Source: Paenibacillus sp. LS1
GTDB lineage: Bacteria; Bacillota; Bacilli; Paenibacillales; Paenibacillaceae
NCBI RefSeq assembly: GCF_026013365.1
Contig: NZ_JAPDOE010000006.1
Span: forward strand, 124,001-188,000
Direction of reading: 5' to 3'
Length of the DNA: 64,000 nt
In this document: positions 42,079 to 51,554 of the stretch, piece by piece
Layout: each line of letters begins with the position of its first letter
Position numbering within the stretch: the stretch's first letter is position 1
Translations under genes and position numbers: made by a program
Notes under the pieces: generated by a model
Told to the model about the DNA's origin: nothing
Seen by the model: only the letters and a program-made list of their open reading frames with translations
The model's database searches: none

Positions 42079-45000
42079 TTAGATTAGATCGGATTTGCTC
42101 AATAGACGCTGAATCAGAGTCGCTACTTCTGCACGTGTAACATTGGCTTTTGCCGCAAGATTACCATCACTACGTCCACTGATGAGGCCTGCTTTGGCTG
42201 TCAGTGCGATGTTATCCTTCGCCCAGTTGCCGGCATTAGCGCTATCCTTAAATGTAGAGAGAATCTCGTTAGCATCCAGAGTAGCGTATTGGTCTGCAAG
42301 ACCTGTCAACTTCATCGCTCTCGCGATTAACGTCATGGCCTGTTCCCGTGTAATCGTGTCATTCGGACGGAACGTACCATCCTCAAACCCGTTAATCAGT
42401 TCGTAGGAAGCCGCAGTCTGAACCGCGCTGGAATACCAATCCTTCGTAGTGACATCCCGGAATGGTTGTGCACCTTCACCTAACTTGAGACCCAATCCGC
42501 GAACGATGATAGCTGCGAATTCAGCTCGTGTGATCGCTTTGTCAGGGTTGAAGGTCGTATCGTTAACGCCATGGATGATCATTCGGGAACCCATATCGTT
42601 GACGGCTTCTTTCGCCCAGTGTTTCTCCACATCCGCAAATGTCAGCGGGTTCCATACAATCCCGTACGTGCTGTTCGTCAAACTGTTAATCTCCGCATAA
42701 AATGTCCCTTGCTCCAAAACAACCTTGGTTGGTACATGTCTTACTGTACCGTCAGGCTCTACGACAATGCCGGTTGTAATCTTATTCGGATCGATCTCGG
42801 CAGACAATGCAATTCTGCGTTCAACGTATGCGTTGAACTTGGTTATTTCAGTCGTTTGGCCGTTGTACTCTCCAGTTACTGTGAAGTCAACAGGTGAGGC
42901 AACGAGTGTAAAATCACCTTGAGCTGCTGCATTCACTGCAACCTGATTCATTGTATCCGAAGATTTAGCTATCGTAATACGAACTACAATATCTTCCAGT
43001 TTCAGGCCGCTGCCGATACTCTCGGCAATAGCATCAATGTTAATCTCTGAAGCAGGGAGTGTGTAACTCGCCTGGTCTGTCTGGAGAACCAGCGTTGCGG
43101 ACAGACGTTCCATGTTTTTCACCGACTGGCCGTTCAACTCGCCAACGATGACATTGGAGGATGATTTAACTGGAATGGTGACGATCGCCCGAGGGCCTTC
43201 GGCATCCAGTTTCGCCTGCAACCTCGCCGGATCAACGATAAGTACTGTGGTTTTAACACCATTGGCTTCCGTTGTTTTCATCTTCCCTGCATTTTCAGTT
43301 TTGCCGTTTACGATAATGATGACATCTTCGTCGCTTGCATTATTATTACTATTGTTACCGTTATTGGTGTTCGGACTCGTCGTGCTGTTTCCCCCTGAAG
43401 GCGGAGAGACGACGGGAACATCAGGATTATTGGTTCCTGGTGCAGGCTCATTCGTTACTACAGATGAAGTCCATCCGAATTTTACAATCTTACCTTCGAC
43501 ATCTACTTCGGCAACAGCGATTTTATCTCCGTTTGCCGCGTTGATTAGACCATTATTCGGCCAGTTTTCGTAGCCTGTAGCTACATCACCAATAGTTGGC
43601 ACGTTGATATTTCCGGTACCGAAGTTTTTGTAAACGAAACGGTGTCCATTACCCTGAATTGCAGGGGTTACAGTAATGAGTGTTTTTCCGTTATTTGTTG
43701 ACCCGCTAGGATCAACCGCGACCACGATCAAGTCGGTTGCAAGATTCGCTGTGAAATGGAGTGTTTTCTCCGTTCCGGCAGGAACTGAACCGTCCGCAGC
43801 CACACGTACATTAACCGTATGTTCACCACTAAGAACTGGTGTACTGGAGCCATCAAACCGGATGTAGGCTCCATTGTCGATTTGGTATTCCATGGTAGTG
43901 TCCAAACCGATAATCGTGTTGTTCTGGTCATCCGCAGTGACATTCGGTGCAGCAGGTACCGAAGCATTGGAACCTACGGTCACTGGTACTTCTGATGATG
44001 CAAACGTAGAGGATGTTGCCTTTGTACGAACATAGTACGTACTCGGCGCCAGCCCTGTAACCGATGTGTTAGCGATAGTTATCCAAGAACCGTTAACGTC
44101 TTTTTTGTATTCCATTTGATCTGTTACATTCGTGATCGTTCCATCATGAGCCCCATTGGAGGTTTCATCCGTCTTGCCTACTTCTGTTGGAGCCGCAGGA
44201 CGCGATGGAATTGCAAGTGTTTGAGCTGAGCTATCTGTAGTTGTGGTGCCATTGCCTGTCTTAACAATGGACAACGTCGTTCCGATCCAGCTGTTGTCGA
44301 TAGTGATCTGACCTGAAGCATCTGCAGTAGCATTCACTCCGTTGATGGAATATGGAGCGTTAGGCACGAGTCCTGTCAGTTGCTCGTCCACATAGCTGAT
44401 AACAGCGGCTGGTGTCGTTTCCGGTGTAGCAGAAGCAGAACCAATGGTCACGGGCGCTTCGGCGGATGCAAACGCAGAAGAGGTTGCTTTGATACGCACA
44501 TAGTATCGATCTGGTGTGAGAGCCGTAACCGATGTGTTTGCGATAGCTGTCCATGCACCGTTGACGTCTTTTTTGTACTCCATCTGATCCGTGACATTGG
44601 TGATTGTTCCATCATTCGCTCCATCAAAGCTTTCATCCGTCTTGCCGATTCCGGATGGAGTCGCAGGACGAGCTGGAATGACCAAGGTTTGAGCTGAGCT
44701 GTCTGTAGTTGTGGTGCCATTGCCTGTCTTCACGATGGACAATGTGGTTCCGATCCAACTATTGTCGATAGTGATCTGACCTAAACCATCTGCGACAGCA
44801 TTAGCTCCGTTAATGGAGTATGCAGCGTTAGGAACAAGCCCTGTCAATTGTTCGTCCACATAGCTAATTACAGCGGCTGGTATTGTTTCCGGTGTTGCGG
44901 ACGTTGAACCAACTGTCGCTGGGGTTTCTGCGGAAGCAAATGCAGAAGGAGTTGCTTTGGTACGAACATAATACGTACCTGGCTCAAGTCCTGTAACCGT

Positions 45001-47649
45001 TGTGTTTGTGATAGCTGTCCATGCACCGTTGATGTCTTTTTTGTACTCCATCTGATTCGTTACATTTGTAATCGTTCCATCATGAGCGCCGTTCGATGTT
45101 TCATCCGTCTTGCTAACGCCAGTTGGAGTTGCAGGACGAGCTGGAATGACCAATGTTTGAGCTGAGCTGTCTGTAGTTGTGGTGCCATTGCCTGTCTTCA
45201 CGATGGACAATGTGGTTCCGATCCAACTGTTGTCGATAGCGATATGCCCTGAAACATCTGCAACAGCATTAGCTCCGTTAACGGAGTATACAGCATTAGG
45301 AACGAGTCCTGTTAATTTCTCATCTACATAGCTGATTACAGCAGCTGGTGTCGTTTCTAGTGTAGCTGTACGGTTCACCGTTACTGCATAATATTTCACG
45401 GTTGTGTTGTCGGCTGCCGTCACCTTAATGTATGCAGTGGTACCTCCACCTGCGGTGAGTGGGATCGTTGAGTTGCCAGTAACTGCACCAGTGGTATAGT
45501 CACTATTGCTGAACAACTCAATCTTGGCCTGATTATCTGCAAGTACAAGATCGGCTAGTCCCAGTGTTGAGCTCGTGTTAGGCACGGTAACTGTCCAGCT
45601 AACTGCTGTCCCAGATGTCGTTCCATCTCCGCCTCCTGGAGCACTGTCAGTCTGTCCAAGTACATGTGTTAGACCCGTGTTATTGCTACCCGGTGCAGCA
45701 CTTCCAAATACAATTCTTGCGTTGTCGTTACCTGCAATATAGAAATTACCATCATGATAATAAACGGTGTTTAAACCTTTCCCGACCATGCCCAGTGTAT
45801 TCTCATCGTACGGTGTCCAATTGATCAGGTCCGATGAAGAATACATCATGTAGTATTCGTTATAGTATTCGTCATACTGTATGCCTGGTGTTACGTAGAT
45901 ACCATCTCCATATGCGATTGATTTTAAATTAACTGAGTTGACATTATCAACGTTATGTTTGGTCCACGTTGAGCTAGTGTTCAAGACACCTGTCGTTTCT
46001 AACATGATAGGAAACGAATAATCATCTGATCCGACAATTACATATTTTCCATTTACATAGATGATGTCATTTAACGCGTAATATTTTTTATGAATTTCAT
46101 CATTGGAATCAATGATCTGGTTCCAATTCAATCCATTTGCATCAGACTTCCAAATTACTCCGTAACCTGTTGCGATATATGCACCGTTAACATACTTCAC
46201 ATTAAATATATCTCTATATGGAAGTGCGATGTTTGTGCCCTTCGTCCAAGATAATCCGTCAACGGAGTTGAGCGTATCACCCGTATCAGTTACTGCAACA
46301 AAACCTCCACTTGCACCATAGGTCAGCGCTACTACTCTGCCCGTTACACCGGCGGGAAGATTGCTGAGTGTCCAATGTTCACCATCGGCGGATACCCCGA
46401 TTTTTTTACCCATGGCTACAAAAGTGTTGTTGCCGTAAGCTACTTTGGAAAAAGCCTCTGTAGGAAGAAACTGACTATTTGTACTTAGATGTTCCCAATC
46501 GCTAGCCGAATTCAATATAAGGCCATCTGTTGTATCACTTCCATAGAGTGAATCACCGACAACCACCCAGTTGCTACCGTTATAAGCGATGCCCTGCAGA
46601 TTTCCCGCGATTTTTTTCCAATCGGATTTGTCCGCGGTGACGACAAGGCTGTTTGAAGCCGAGGTGACAAGGACCATACCCGTTCCATTCGAAGCTGCAG
46701 ATTGGATGGTCATATTGGTTACTTTGAGTTCCGGGGTCCAATTGACGCCGTTATCTGTGGATGAATCCAGTTTACCCGATGTACCGAAACGATAGAGTGT
46801 CCCGCCATCTTTCAGTACGCCGAATGTACCATTATAGGAGGAGTCAGCTGTAAACGTTATCCCGTCACTACTGGAGTAGCCATTTGTTTGGCTTTCAAGC
46901 ATGTGAAGCTTACCGTTGTAGACAGCGAACCCTCCCAAGTCATAGTTGCCTTTGAACCCGTTCGTCCAGCTTGTCCCGTTACTGGAGTAGGCATATCCGC
47001 CTAATACGTTACCTCCAACAACATATCTGCCAGAAATATAGGCCAGGTCCATCAGATAAAAGGGGGTGCTTGTTGTGGTACTTGGTGGCCAAATTTTTGG
47101 TACAGTACTCCATAACGTCCATGTCACCCCATCCGAAGATGAATAGATAATGCCGACATCTTGCGCTCGGTCACTGGCATGCCATTTTCCACCAACAGCA
47201 TAAAAGTTGCCGTTAACATAAACGACTTTTTGCAAAATGTCACCATTAATTCCCGATGATTTGTCAGCCCAAGTTTCGCCATCAGACGAAACGATCAATC
47301 TTGCTTTATTGGGAGTAGATTCCACCCCGACTGCGACATATACATTGTTTGCATACACGAGGCTTCTCCATGATGTTTTTTCGTTAGAAACTCCTGTATT
47401 CACTACAGCCCAGTTTAATCCATCTGTGGACTGAACAATACGTCCCTTTTCACCCACTGCAGTGTATTTCCCGTTAGCATAAACGACGTTTACCAGATTA
47501 CGATCGACGTTGTTATTGACTGCGGACAGTATATTCACATTTCCGTTAGCGGAAGCATGATCTTGGGGAAGAAGGACATTGGGGAGAACCAGAGTGAATA
47601 TCAAAGCATACATCATAAATGTTCTCCAGCGTAAAGAATGTTTGAACAT
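42079..47649 (-). CDS. Giant surface protein with three SLH domains
   Basis: 1856 residues with an N-terminal hydrophobic signal sequence. Residues about 35-680 are repeated strands of the kind W-x-x-V-x-Y-x-N/D-G-x-Y-V-A-V-G (beta-propeller or sialidase-like repeats). Then comes a cadherin-like beta-sandwich segment (about 690-760) and three near-identical 156-residue repeats (about 765-1230) of paired beta-sandwich type. A Gly/Asn/Ser-rich linker leads to a further beta domain (about 1420-1640). The C-terminal 190 residues hold three SLH modules (FADVEKHWAK, ITRAEFAAIIVRGLG, FRDVTTKDWY), which anchor to pyruvylated cell-wall polymers. Function unknown; adhesion or exo-enzyme display is possible. 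RBS AGGAGGTTTAAAC before the ATG. Confidence 0.9.
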   Translation of the reverse strand: MFKHSLRWRTFMMYALIFTLVLPNVLLPQDHASANGNVNILSAVNNNVDRNLVNVVYANGKYTAVGEKGRIVQSTDGLNWAVVNTGVSNEKTSWRSLVYANNVYVAVGVESTPNKARLIVSSDGETWADKSSGINGDILQKVVYVNGNFYAVGGKWHASDRAQDVGIIYSSSDGVTWTLWSTVPKIWPPSTTTSTPFYLMDLAYISGRYVVGGNVLGGYAYSSNGTSWTNGFKGNYDLGGFAVYNGKLHMLESQTNGYSSSDGITFTADSSYNGTFGVLKDGGTLYRFGTSGKLDSSTDNGVNWTPELKVTNMTIQSAASNGTGMVLVTSASNSLVVTADKSDWKKIAGNLQGIAYNGSNWVVVGDSLYGSDTTDGLILNSASDWEHLSTNSQFLPTEAFSKVAYGNNTFVAMGKKIGVSADGEHWTLSNLPAGVTGRVVALTYGASGGFVAVTDTGDTLNSVDGLSWTKGTNIALPYRDIFNVKYVNGAYIATGYGVIWKSDANGLNWNQIIDSNDEIHKKYYALNDIIYVNGKYVIVGSDDYSFPIMLETTGVLNTSSTWTKHNVDNVNSVNLKSIAYGDGIYVTPGIQYDEYYNEYYMMYSSSDLINWTPYDENTLGMVGKGLNTVYYHDGNFYIAGNDNARIVFGSAAPGSNNTGLTHVLGQTDSAPGGGDGTTSGTAVSWTVTVPNTSSTLGLADLVLADNQAKIELFSNSDYTTGAVTGNSTIPLTAGGGTTAYIKVTAADNTTVKYYAVTVNRTATLETTPAAVISYVDEKLTGLVPNAVYSVNGANAVADVSGHIAIDNSWIGTTLSIVKTGNGTTTTDSSAQTLVIPARPATPTGVSKTDETSNGAHDGTITNVTNQMEYKKDINGAWTAITNTTVTGLEPGTYYVRTKATPSAFASAETPATVGSTSATPETIPAAVISYVDEQLTGLVPNAAYSINGANAVADGLGQITIDNSWIGTTLSIVKTGNGTTTTDSSAQTLVIPARPATPSGIGKTDESFDGANDGTITNVTDQMEYKKDVNGAWTAIANTSVTALTPDRYYVRIKATSSAFASAEAPVTIGSASATPETTPAAVISYVDEQLTGLVPNAPYSINGVNATADASGQITIDNSWIGTTLSIVKTGNGTTTTDSSAQTLAIPSRPAAPTEVGKTDETSNGAHDGTITNVTDQMEYKKDVNGSWITIANTSVTGLAPSTYYVRTKATSSTFASSEVPVTVGSNASVPAAPNVTADDQNNTIIGLDTTMEYQIDNGAYIRFDGSSTPVLSGEHTVNVRVAADGSVPAGTEKTLHFTANLATDLIVVAVDPSGSTNNGKTLITVTPAIQGNGHRFVYKNFGTGNINVPTIGDVATGYENWPNNGLINAANGDKIAVAEVDVEGKIVKFGWTSSVVTNEPAPGTNNPDVPVVSPPSGGNSTTSPNTNNGNNSNNNASDEDVIIIVNGKTENAGKMKTTEANGVKTTVLIVDPARLQAKLDAEGPRAIVTIPVKSSSNVIVGELNGQSVKNMERLSATLVLQTDQASYTLPASEINIDAIAESIGSGLKLEDIVVRITIAKSSDTMNQVAVNAAAQGDFTLVASPVDFTVTGEYNGQTTEITKFNAYVERRIALSAEIDPNKITTGIVVEPDGTVRHVPTKVVLEQGTFYAEINSLTNSTYGIVWNPLTFADVEKHWAKEAVNDMGSRMIIHGVNDTTFNPDKAITRAEFAAIIVRGLGLKLGEGAQPFRDVTTKDWYSSAVQTAASYELINGFEDGTFRPNDTITREQAMTLIARAMKLTGLADQYATLDANEILSTFKDSANAGNWAKDNIALTAKAGLISGRSDGNLAAKANVTRAEVATLIQRLLSKSDLI
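43965..45366 (-). repeat. Three 468-bp in-gene repeats of the SLH protein
   Basis: The string TTCCGATCCA recurs at 44280, 44748 and 45216, exactly 468 bp (156 codons) apart; flanking sequence is highly similar over the whole unit. High DNA-level identity suggests recent duplication or ongoing recombination. Confidence 0.9.
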
Positions 47650-48024
47650 GTTTAAACCTCCTATTGTCCGTAGATATGCTATGAAATTACCTACAGAACA
47701 TCATTTTGATGACATACAAACATGTAACTGTTTCTAACCCAAATCTGACCCTGCCCAACAGATGTAAATTCAATATGTGTGCCTATTATACAAATTGATT
47801 CTGAACAAATTCTGAGCAATTTTCTTCATATGTATAAGTTTCTATAACAGTCGCATTTACCTGAAAACGATAATTTTGAAGTTTCTTTATAAACAGATTT
47901 GTGATAATTTGCACAAAGTTTTGCGCGGCACCGAGATACAATTGTGATAGGGCGTTAAACGCATAAAAAATGAGTTTCAGGTCGTTTTCCCAAACGATGA
48001 ACAATGAAGGAGAGGATGAATGAT
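47650..48024. promoter_or_regulatory. Divergent regulatory gap of the SLH and FNT genes
   Basis: On the minus strand TATAAT (complement of 47785-47790) could be the -10 of the SLH gene, giving a 5' leader of about 130 bases; the -35 is unclear. The plus strand carries the Rex-like box at 47899-47916 and TACAAT at 47937-47942 before the FNT gene. Confidence 0.4.
47899..47916 (+). promoter_or_regulatory. Rex/FNR-like operator upstream of the FNT gene
   Basis: TTGTGATAATTTGCACAA: arms TTGTG and CACAA match the Rex ends exactly, with three differences in the centre of the 18-bp motif. It lies about 110 bases before the FNT start. Confidence 0.5.
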
Positions 48025-48876
48025 ATGGCAGCAAAAACACCTCTTGAGGTTGCACAATATACGGCGCAAACAGGCATGAAGAAGGCTCAATATCCGGTGT
48101 CTTCTGTACTGGTGCTCAGTTTTCTGGCAGGGGCTTTTATCGCGCTGGGTTTTCTACTGGATATTCGGGTGATTGCATCTGCTCCGGCAGAGTGGGGAAG
48201 TCTGGTTAATCTGATTGGAGCAGCGGTGTTCCCGGTGGGATTGATCATGGTACTCATCGGTGGTGGCGAGTTGCTGACGGGAAATATGATGGCTGTTCCA
48301 CTCGCGACGATTGCACGGAAATTATCCGCAGGTAGCATGTTGAAAAATCTAACCTTAGTGACGATTGGCAACTTTGTTGGAGCTTTGTTTGTTGCGTACG
48401 CGTTTGGACATGTGCTTGGTCTGACTGGTGAGGGTGTTTATCTGGCGAAAGTGGTGGATATGGCTGGACATAAGTTGCATGATGGCTTCCTGCAAGCTTT
48501 CATCTCTGGTATCGGCTGTAACTGGCTAGTTGCGCTGGCCGTGTGGCTATCTTATGCATCGGATACGATGAGTGGCAAGGTACTGGGCATTTGGTTTCCA
48601 ACGATGGCATTTGTGGCCATTGGATTCCAGCACGTTGTAGCCAATATGTTTCTCATCCCGGCAGCAATCTTCGAAGGGTATTATTCGTGGGGACAATATG
48701 TCATGAATTTCATTCCAGTATGGCTCGGGAATCTGACTGGGGGAGCTCTGTTTGTAGCTGCAGCCTATTGGGTGGTGTACCTGCGCCAAGCTGAGCCGAA
48801 AGTGAAACCAGAGGTAGCAACATCGATCGAACCTGTGGAGACTGAGGCCAGAGCAATGTGGAGCAAACAGGCATAG
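48025..48876 (+). CDS. FNT-family formate/nitrite transporter
   Basis: 283 residues with six membrane helices typical of FocA/NirC/HSC channels. Short helices characteristic of the FNT half-repeats are seen: GAFIALGFLLDI near residue 30, GGGELLTGNMMAVPLA near 85, and GIGCNWLVALAVWLS and FEHVVANMF-like FQHVVANMFLIP in the second half. Start at ATG 48025 because GGAGAGG (48009-48015) lies nine bases before it; ATGs at 48004 and 48016 lie in or against the RBS. Substrate (formate, nitrite, hydrosulfide) cannot be told. The upstream Rex-like box fits anaerobic expression. A terminator follows. Confidence 0.9.
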   Translation: MAAKTPLEVAQYTAQTGMKKAQYPVSSVLVLSFLAGAFIALGFLLDIRVIASAPAEWGSLVNLIGAAVFPVGLIMVLIGGGELLTGNMMAVPLATIARKLSAGSMLKNLTLVTIGNFVGALFVAYAFGHVLGLTGEGVYLAKVVDMAGHKLHDGFLQAFISGIGCNWLVALAVWLSYASDTMSGKVLGIWFPTMAFVAIGFQHVVANMFLIPAAIFEGYYSWGQYVMNFIPVWLGNLTGGALFVAAAYWVVYLRQAEPKVKPEVATSIEPVETEARAMWSKQA

Positions 48877-48920
48877 AGGGCGCAGCGCGGTATATATACA
48901 CCTTATAGTAGAAGTGAAGA

Positions 48921-48983
48921 CGATTCTGATCTTGCTCGTTCATGGCGAATATGCTGTGATGGAGCAGGGCGGGATCGTTTTTT
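48921..48983 (+). terminator. Terminator after FNT with a long, pairable loop
   Basis: CGATTCTGATCTTGCTC (48921-48937) pairs with GAGCAGGGCGGGATCG (48962-48977), 16 pairs with several G-U and one bulge, followed by TTTTTT. Its 24-base loop contains TTCATGGCGAAT, which is complementary to a segment at 49020-49030. Confidence 0.7.
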
Positions 48984-49017
48984 GTATGGAGGACATTATT
49001 GGAGTTTAACGCAAAAT

Positions 49018-49068
49018 AAATTCGCCATGACAAGGTTCGGGGGAACGAAACCTGTTCATGGCGAATTT
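49018..49068 (+). other. Long hairpin between the FNT and oxidoreductase genes
   Basis: AAATTCGCCATGA (49018-49030) pairs with TCATGGCGAATTT (49056-49068), and AGGTTCG with CGAAACCT inside. No T-run follows. Its left arm could instead pair with TTCATGGCGAAT in the preceding terminator loop, giving two exclusive folds. The remaining gap up to 49302 shows an AT hairpin CTCAAAAA/TTTTTTGAG at about 49168-49187 and no gene. Confidence 0.55.
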
Positions 49069-49302
49069 CGGGAGTGGTCCATGATATGGCATGAGGAGGA
49101 AGTGGGGAAACACTAGCCTAATGCCTTATTTTTAATTTACCCCTGAATTCTGAAGTTGAATCAAACTCAAAAACAATTTTTTGAGAATAATTTGAAGCTG
49201 CTATAGCGGAGAATATTAGGCGAAAATATACTGTTCTCTTTACGTGATAACCTCGAAGAAGATATGATATAGGGATAGCTTTTATAGAGGGGGAGCCTTA
49301 CT

Positions 49303-51366
49303 ATGATCGATCAGGAGAATGGAGTTTTCGCAGCGGTATGCCCGCTCGATTGTCCGGATACTTGTGGTCTGTTACTACATAAAGAGAACGGTAAAATTGT
49401 GAAGGTGGCAGGCAATCCGGATCATCCGATCACCAAGGGTGCCATTTGTAATAAAGTCAGAAATATGACCGAGCGGGTGTATCACCCTGAGCGTCTACAA
49501 TATCCGATGAAACGTGTAGGAGCCAAAGGGGAAGGCAAGTTCGAACGAATGAGTTGGGATGAAGCAATTCGCGAGATTACGACCAAATTCACTGCATTGT
49601 CCGAGACTTACGGCCCGGAGAGCATCCTGCCCTACAGCTTTTACGGTAACATGGGCATTCTCGGCGTAGACGGCATGGACCGACGTTTCTTCAATGTGCT
49701 TGGTGCGAGTGTACTGGAGCAGACGATCTGTAATGCGGCCGGAAATACCGGCTGGAAATATACGATGGGCGCCAACCATGGAACGGTGCCGGAAGATACG
49801 GAGCATGCGGATCTGATCCTGGTGTGGGGCGGTAATATCGTCAGTACGAATATGCACCAGGTTGTTTTGGCGGAGAAAGCCCGCAAGAAAGGCGCCAAGA
49901 TCGTCGTAATTGACGTTCATCGCAATCGTACGGCCCAATGGGGCGACTGGTTTATTCCGCTGTATCCGGGCACGGACAGTGCACTGGCGCTCGGATTGAT
50001 GCATGTGCTGTTCGAACGGGGACTGACGGATGAAGCGTTTATGCAAAAATATACGGTGGGACATGAGAAACTACGTGATCATGTCCGCAGTTACACCCCT
50101 GACCGCGTTGCACGCATTACGGGCGTGCCGGAGGAAACCATTGTGGAGCTGGCCGAGCTATACGGCAACGCACAGGCAGCCCATATTCACATCGGCAATG
50201 GCCTCCAGCACCATGATAATGGGGGAATGAACGTGCGTAGCGTTGCTTGTCTGCCTGCCATTACAGGGCAATGGCTGAAGCAAGGCGGCGGTGCTGTTCG
50301 CACCAACAGCTACGCGAGCACAAATAGCGACGCGCTGGAACGTCCGGAGCTGCGGCAGAATCCGGAGCCGCGAGTAGTGAACATGAACCGGATTGGTGAA
50401 GCGTTGCTGGAAGCAGAGCAGCCGATCCGGGCTATGATGGTTTACTGCAGCAATCCACTGGTGGTGGCACCGGATACCGAGCGGGTGGAGCGAGGTTTTG
50501 CACGTGAGGATCTTTTCACGGTTGTGCATGATCTGTTCATGACGGATACCGCGAAATATGCAGATATCGTATTGCCAGCCACGTCTTCATTTGAAGCGAC
50601 AGACTTGTATACCTCTTATTGGCATCAGTACGTTCATCTGCAAGAGCCGGTAATTGCACCGATTGGGGAGAGCAAGAGCAATGTGGAACTGTTCTCACTG
50701 CTTGGGCAGGCTATGGGGTACGATCCTGCAATCTTCGGAGAAACGCCGGAACAGATGATTGAGGACGCACTTCAGGGCACAGGCAACCCCTACATGAATG
50801 GAGTCACGTTGGAGGGACTGAAGCAGCACCGATTCGTGAAGCTGGATATGACGCCACATGCTGCATTTCTGGATCAGCTGCCCACGCCTTCAGGCAAAAT
50901 TGAATTGTACTCAGAGACAATGGAACAGAGAGGTCTTCCGCCGCTCCCTACTTATAGTGCTTTGGTTGAAGGATATGATGGGGAGAATCCTGCTGGACCT
51001 GCCGATACGTATCCTTTGATGTTCCTGTCACCGCCTAACCATAATTTCCTGAACTCCACCTTTGGCAATTCAGCCAAACATCAACGTTTGGAAAAGATGC
51101 CTCTATTGCAGATACACCCCGAAGACGCCATCCGTAGAAACGTGGAGGATGGAGATGCAGTAGTGGTATGGAATGATCGCGGGCGCATCGAACTTACTGC
51201 CAAGGTAAGTGAAGCCATGTTGCCGGGAACCGTCATCAGCCAAGGCTTATGGTGGGATGGTGACGGGAAGAAGCAGCGAGCCAATTCACTCACTTCCAAT
51301 CGGTTGTCGGACATGGGTAACGGGGCGACCTTTTTCTCGGCCACTGTTGAAGTGAAGCGTCAATGA
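49303..51366 (+). CDS. Molybdopterin oxidoreductase (formate dehydrogenase/YoaE-like)
   Basis: 687 residues of the DMSO reductase superfamily. N-terminal [4Fe-4S] motif C13-x3-C17-x3-C21 with C49 (CPLDCPDTCG, GAICNK). Middle part with the MGD-binding GGNIVSTNMHQ near residue 185, and a C-terminal MopB_CT-like domain with the NHNFLNSTFGN segment near residue 570. No second cluster region, no signal peptide and no partner subunits are adjacent, so it is a cytoplasmic stand-alone enzyme like Bacillus YoaE. The Mo ligand residue lies near ICNAAGNT (about 146) and I cannot assign it. GAGGGGGAGCC serves as RBS. Monocistronic; substrate unknown. Confidence 0.87.
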   Translation: MIDQENGVFAAVCPLDCPDTCGLLLHKENGKIVKVAGNPDHPITKGAICNKVRNMTERVYHPERLQYPMKRVGAKGEGKFERMSWDEAIREITTKFTALSETYGPESILPYSFYGNMGILGVDGMDRRFFNVLGASVLEQTICNAAGNTGWKYTMGANHGTVPEDTEHADLILVWGGNIVSTNMHQVVLAEKARKKGAKIVVIDVHRNRTAQWGDWFIPLYPGTDSALALGLMHVLFERGLTDEAFMQKYTVGHEKLRDHVRSYTPDRVARITGVPEETIVELAELYGNAQAAHIHIGNGLQHHDNGGMNVRSVACLPAITGQWLKQGGGAVRTNSYASTNSDALERPELRQNPEPRVVNMNRIGEALLEAEQPIRAMMVYCSNPLVVAPDTERVERGFAREDLFTVVHDLFMTDTAKYADIVLPATSSFEATDLYTSYWHQYVHLQEPVIAPIGESKSNVELFSLLGQAMGYDPAIFGETPEQMIEDALQGTGNPYMNGVTLEGLKQHRFVKLDMTPHAAFLDQLPTPSGKIELYSETMEQRGLPPLPTYSALVEGYDGENPAGPADTYPLMFLSPPNHNFLNSTFGNSAKHQRLEKMPLLQIHPEDAIRRNVEDGDAVVVWNDRGRIELTAKVSEAMLPGTVISQGLWWDGDGKKQRANSLTSNRLSDMGNGATFFSATVEVKRQ

Positions 51367-51454
51367 GTGTGCTTGCAGCGTGATTTTTTTGAGGTAAGAT
51401 AAACAAAGAACAAAATGTATCAGGATCTAAAGAGCAATAAAAAGTAACACTTCC

Positions 51455-51503
51455 AAAGGCCTTCGCTCTGGCTGGTTATGCCGTCAGGGCTAAGGCTTTT
51501 TTT
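51455..51503 (+). terminator. Terminator after the oxidoreductase gene
   Basis: AAAGGCCTTCGCTCTGGC pairs with GCCGTCAGGGCTAAGGCTTT, with small bulges, followed by TTTTTTTG. Confidence 0.75.
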
Positions 51504-51554
51504 GTTTTGGTATGGTATCACGTTTTGTAGCGTATTAAGGAGAATGAACTAGAG

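Noticed and set aside
43965..45366. CRISPR-like regular repetition
   Set aside because: Repeats are 468 bp, in frame inside one open reading frame and encode protein domains; no short repeat and spacer pattern.
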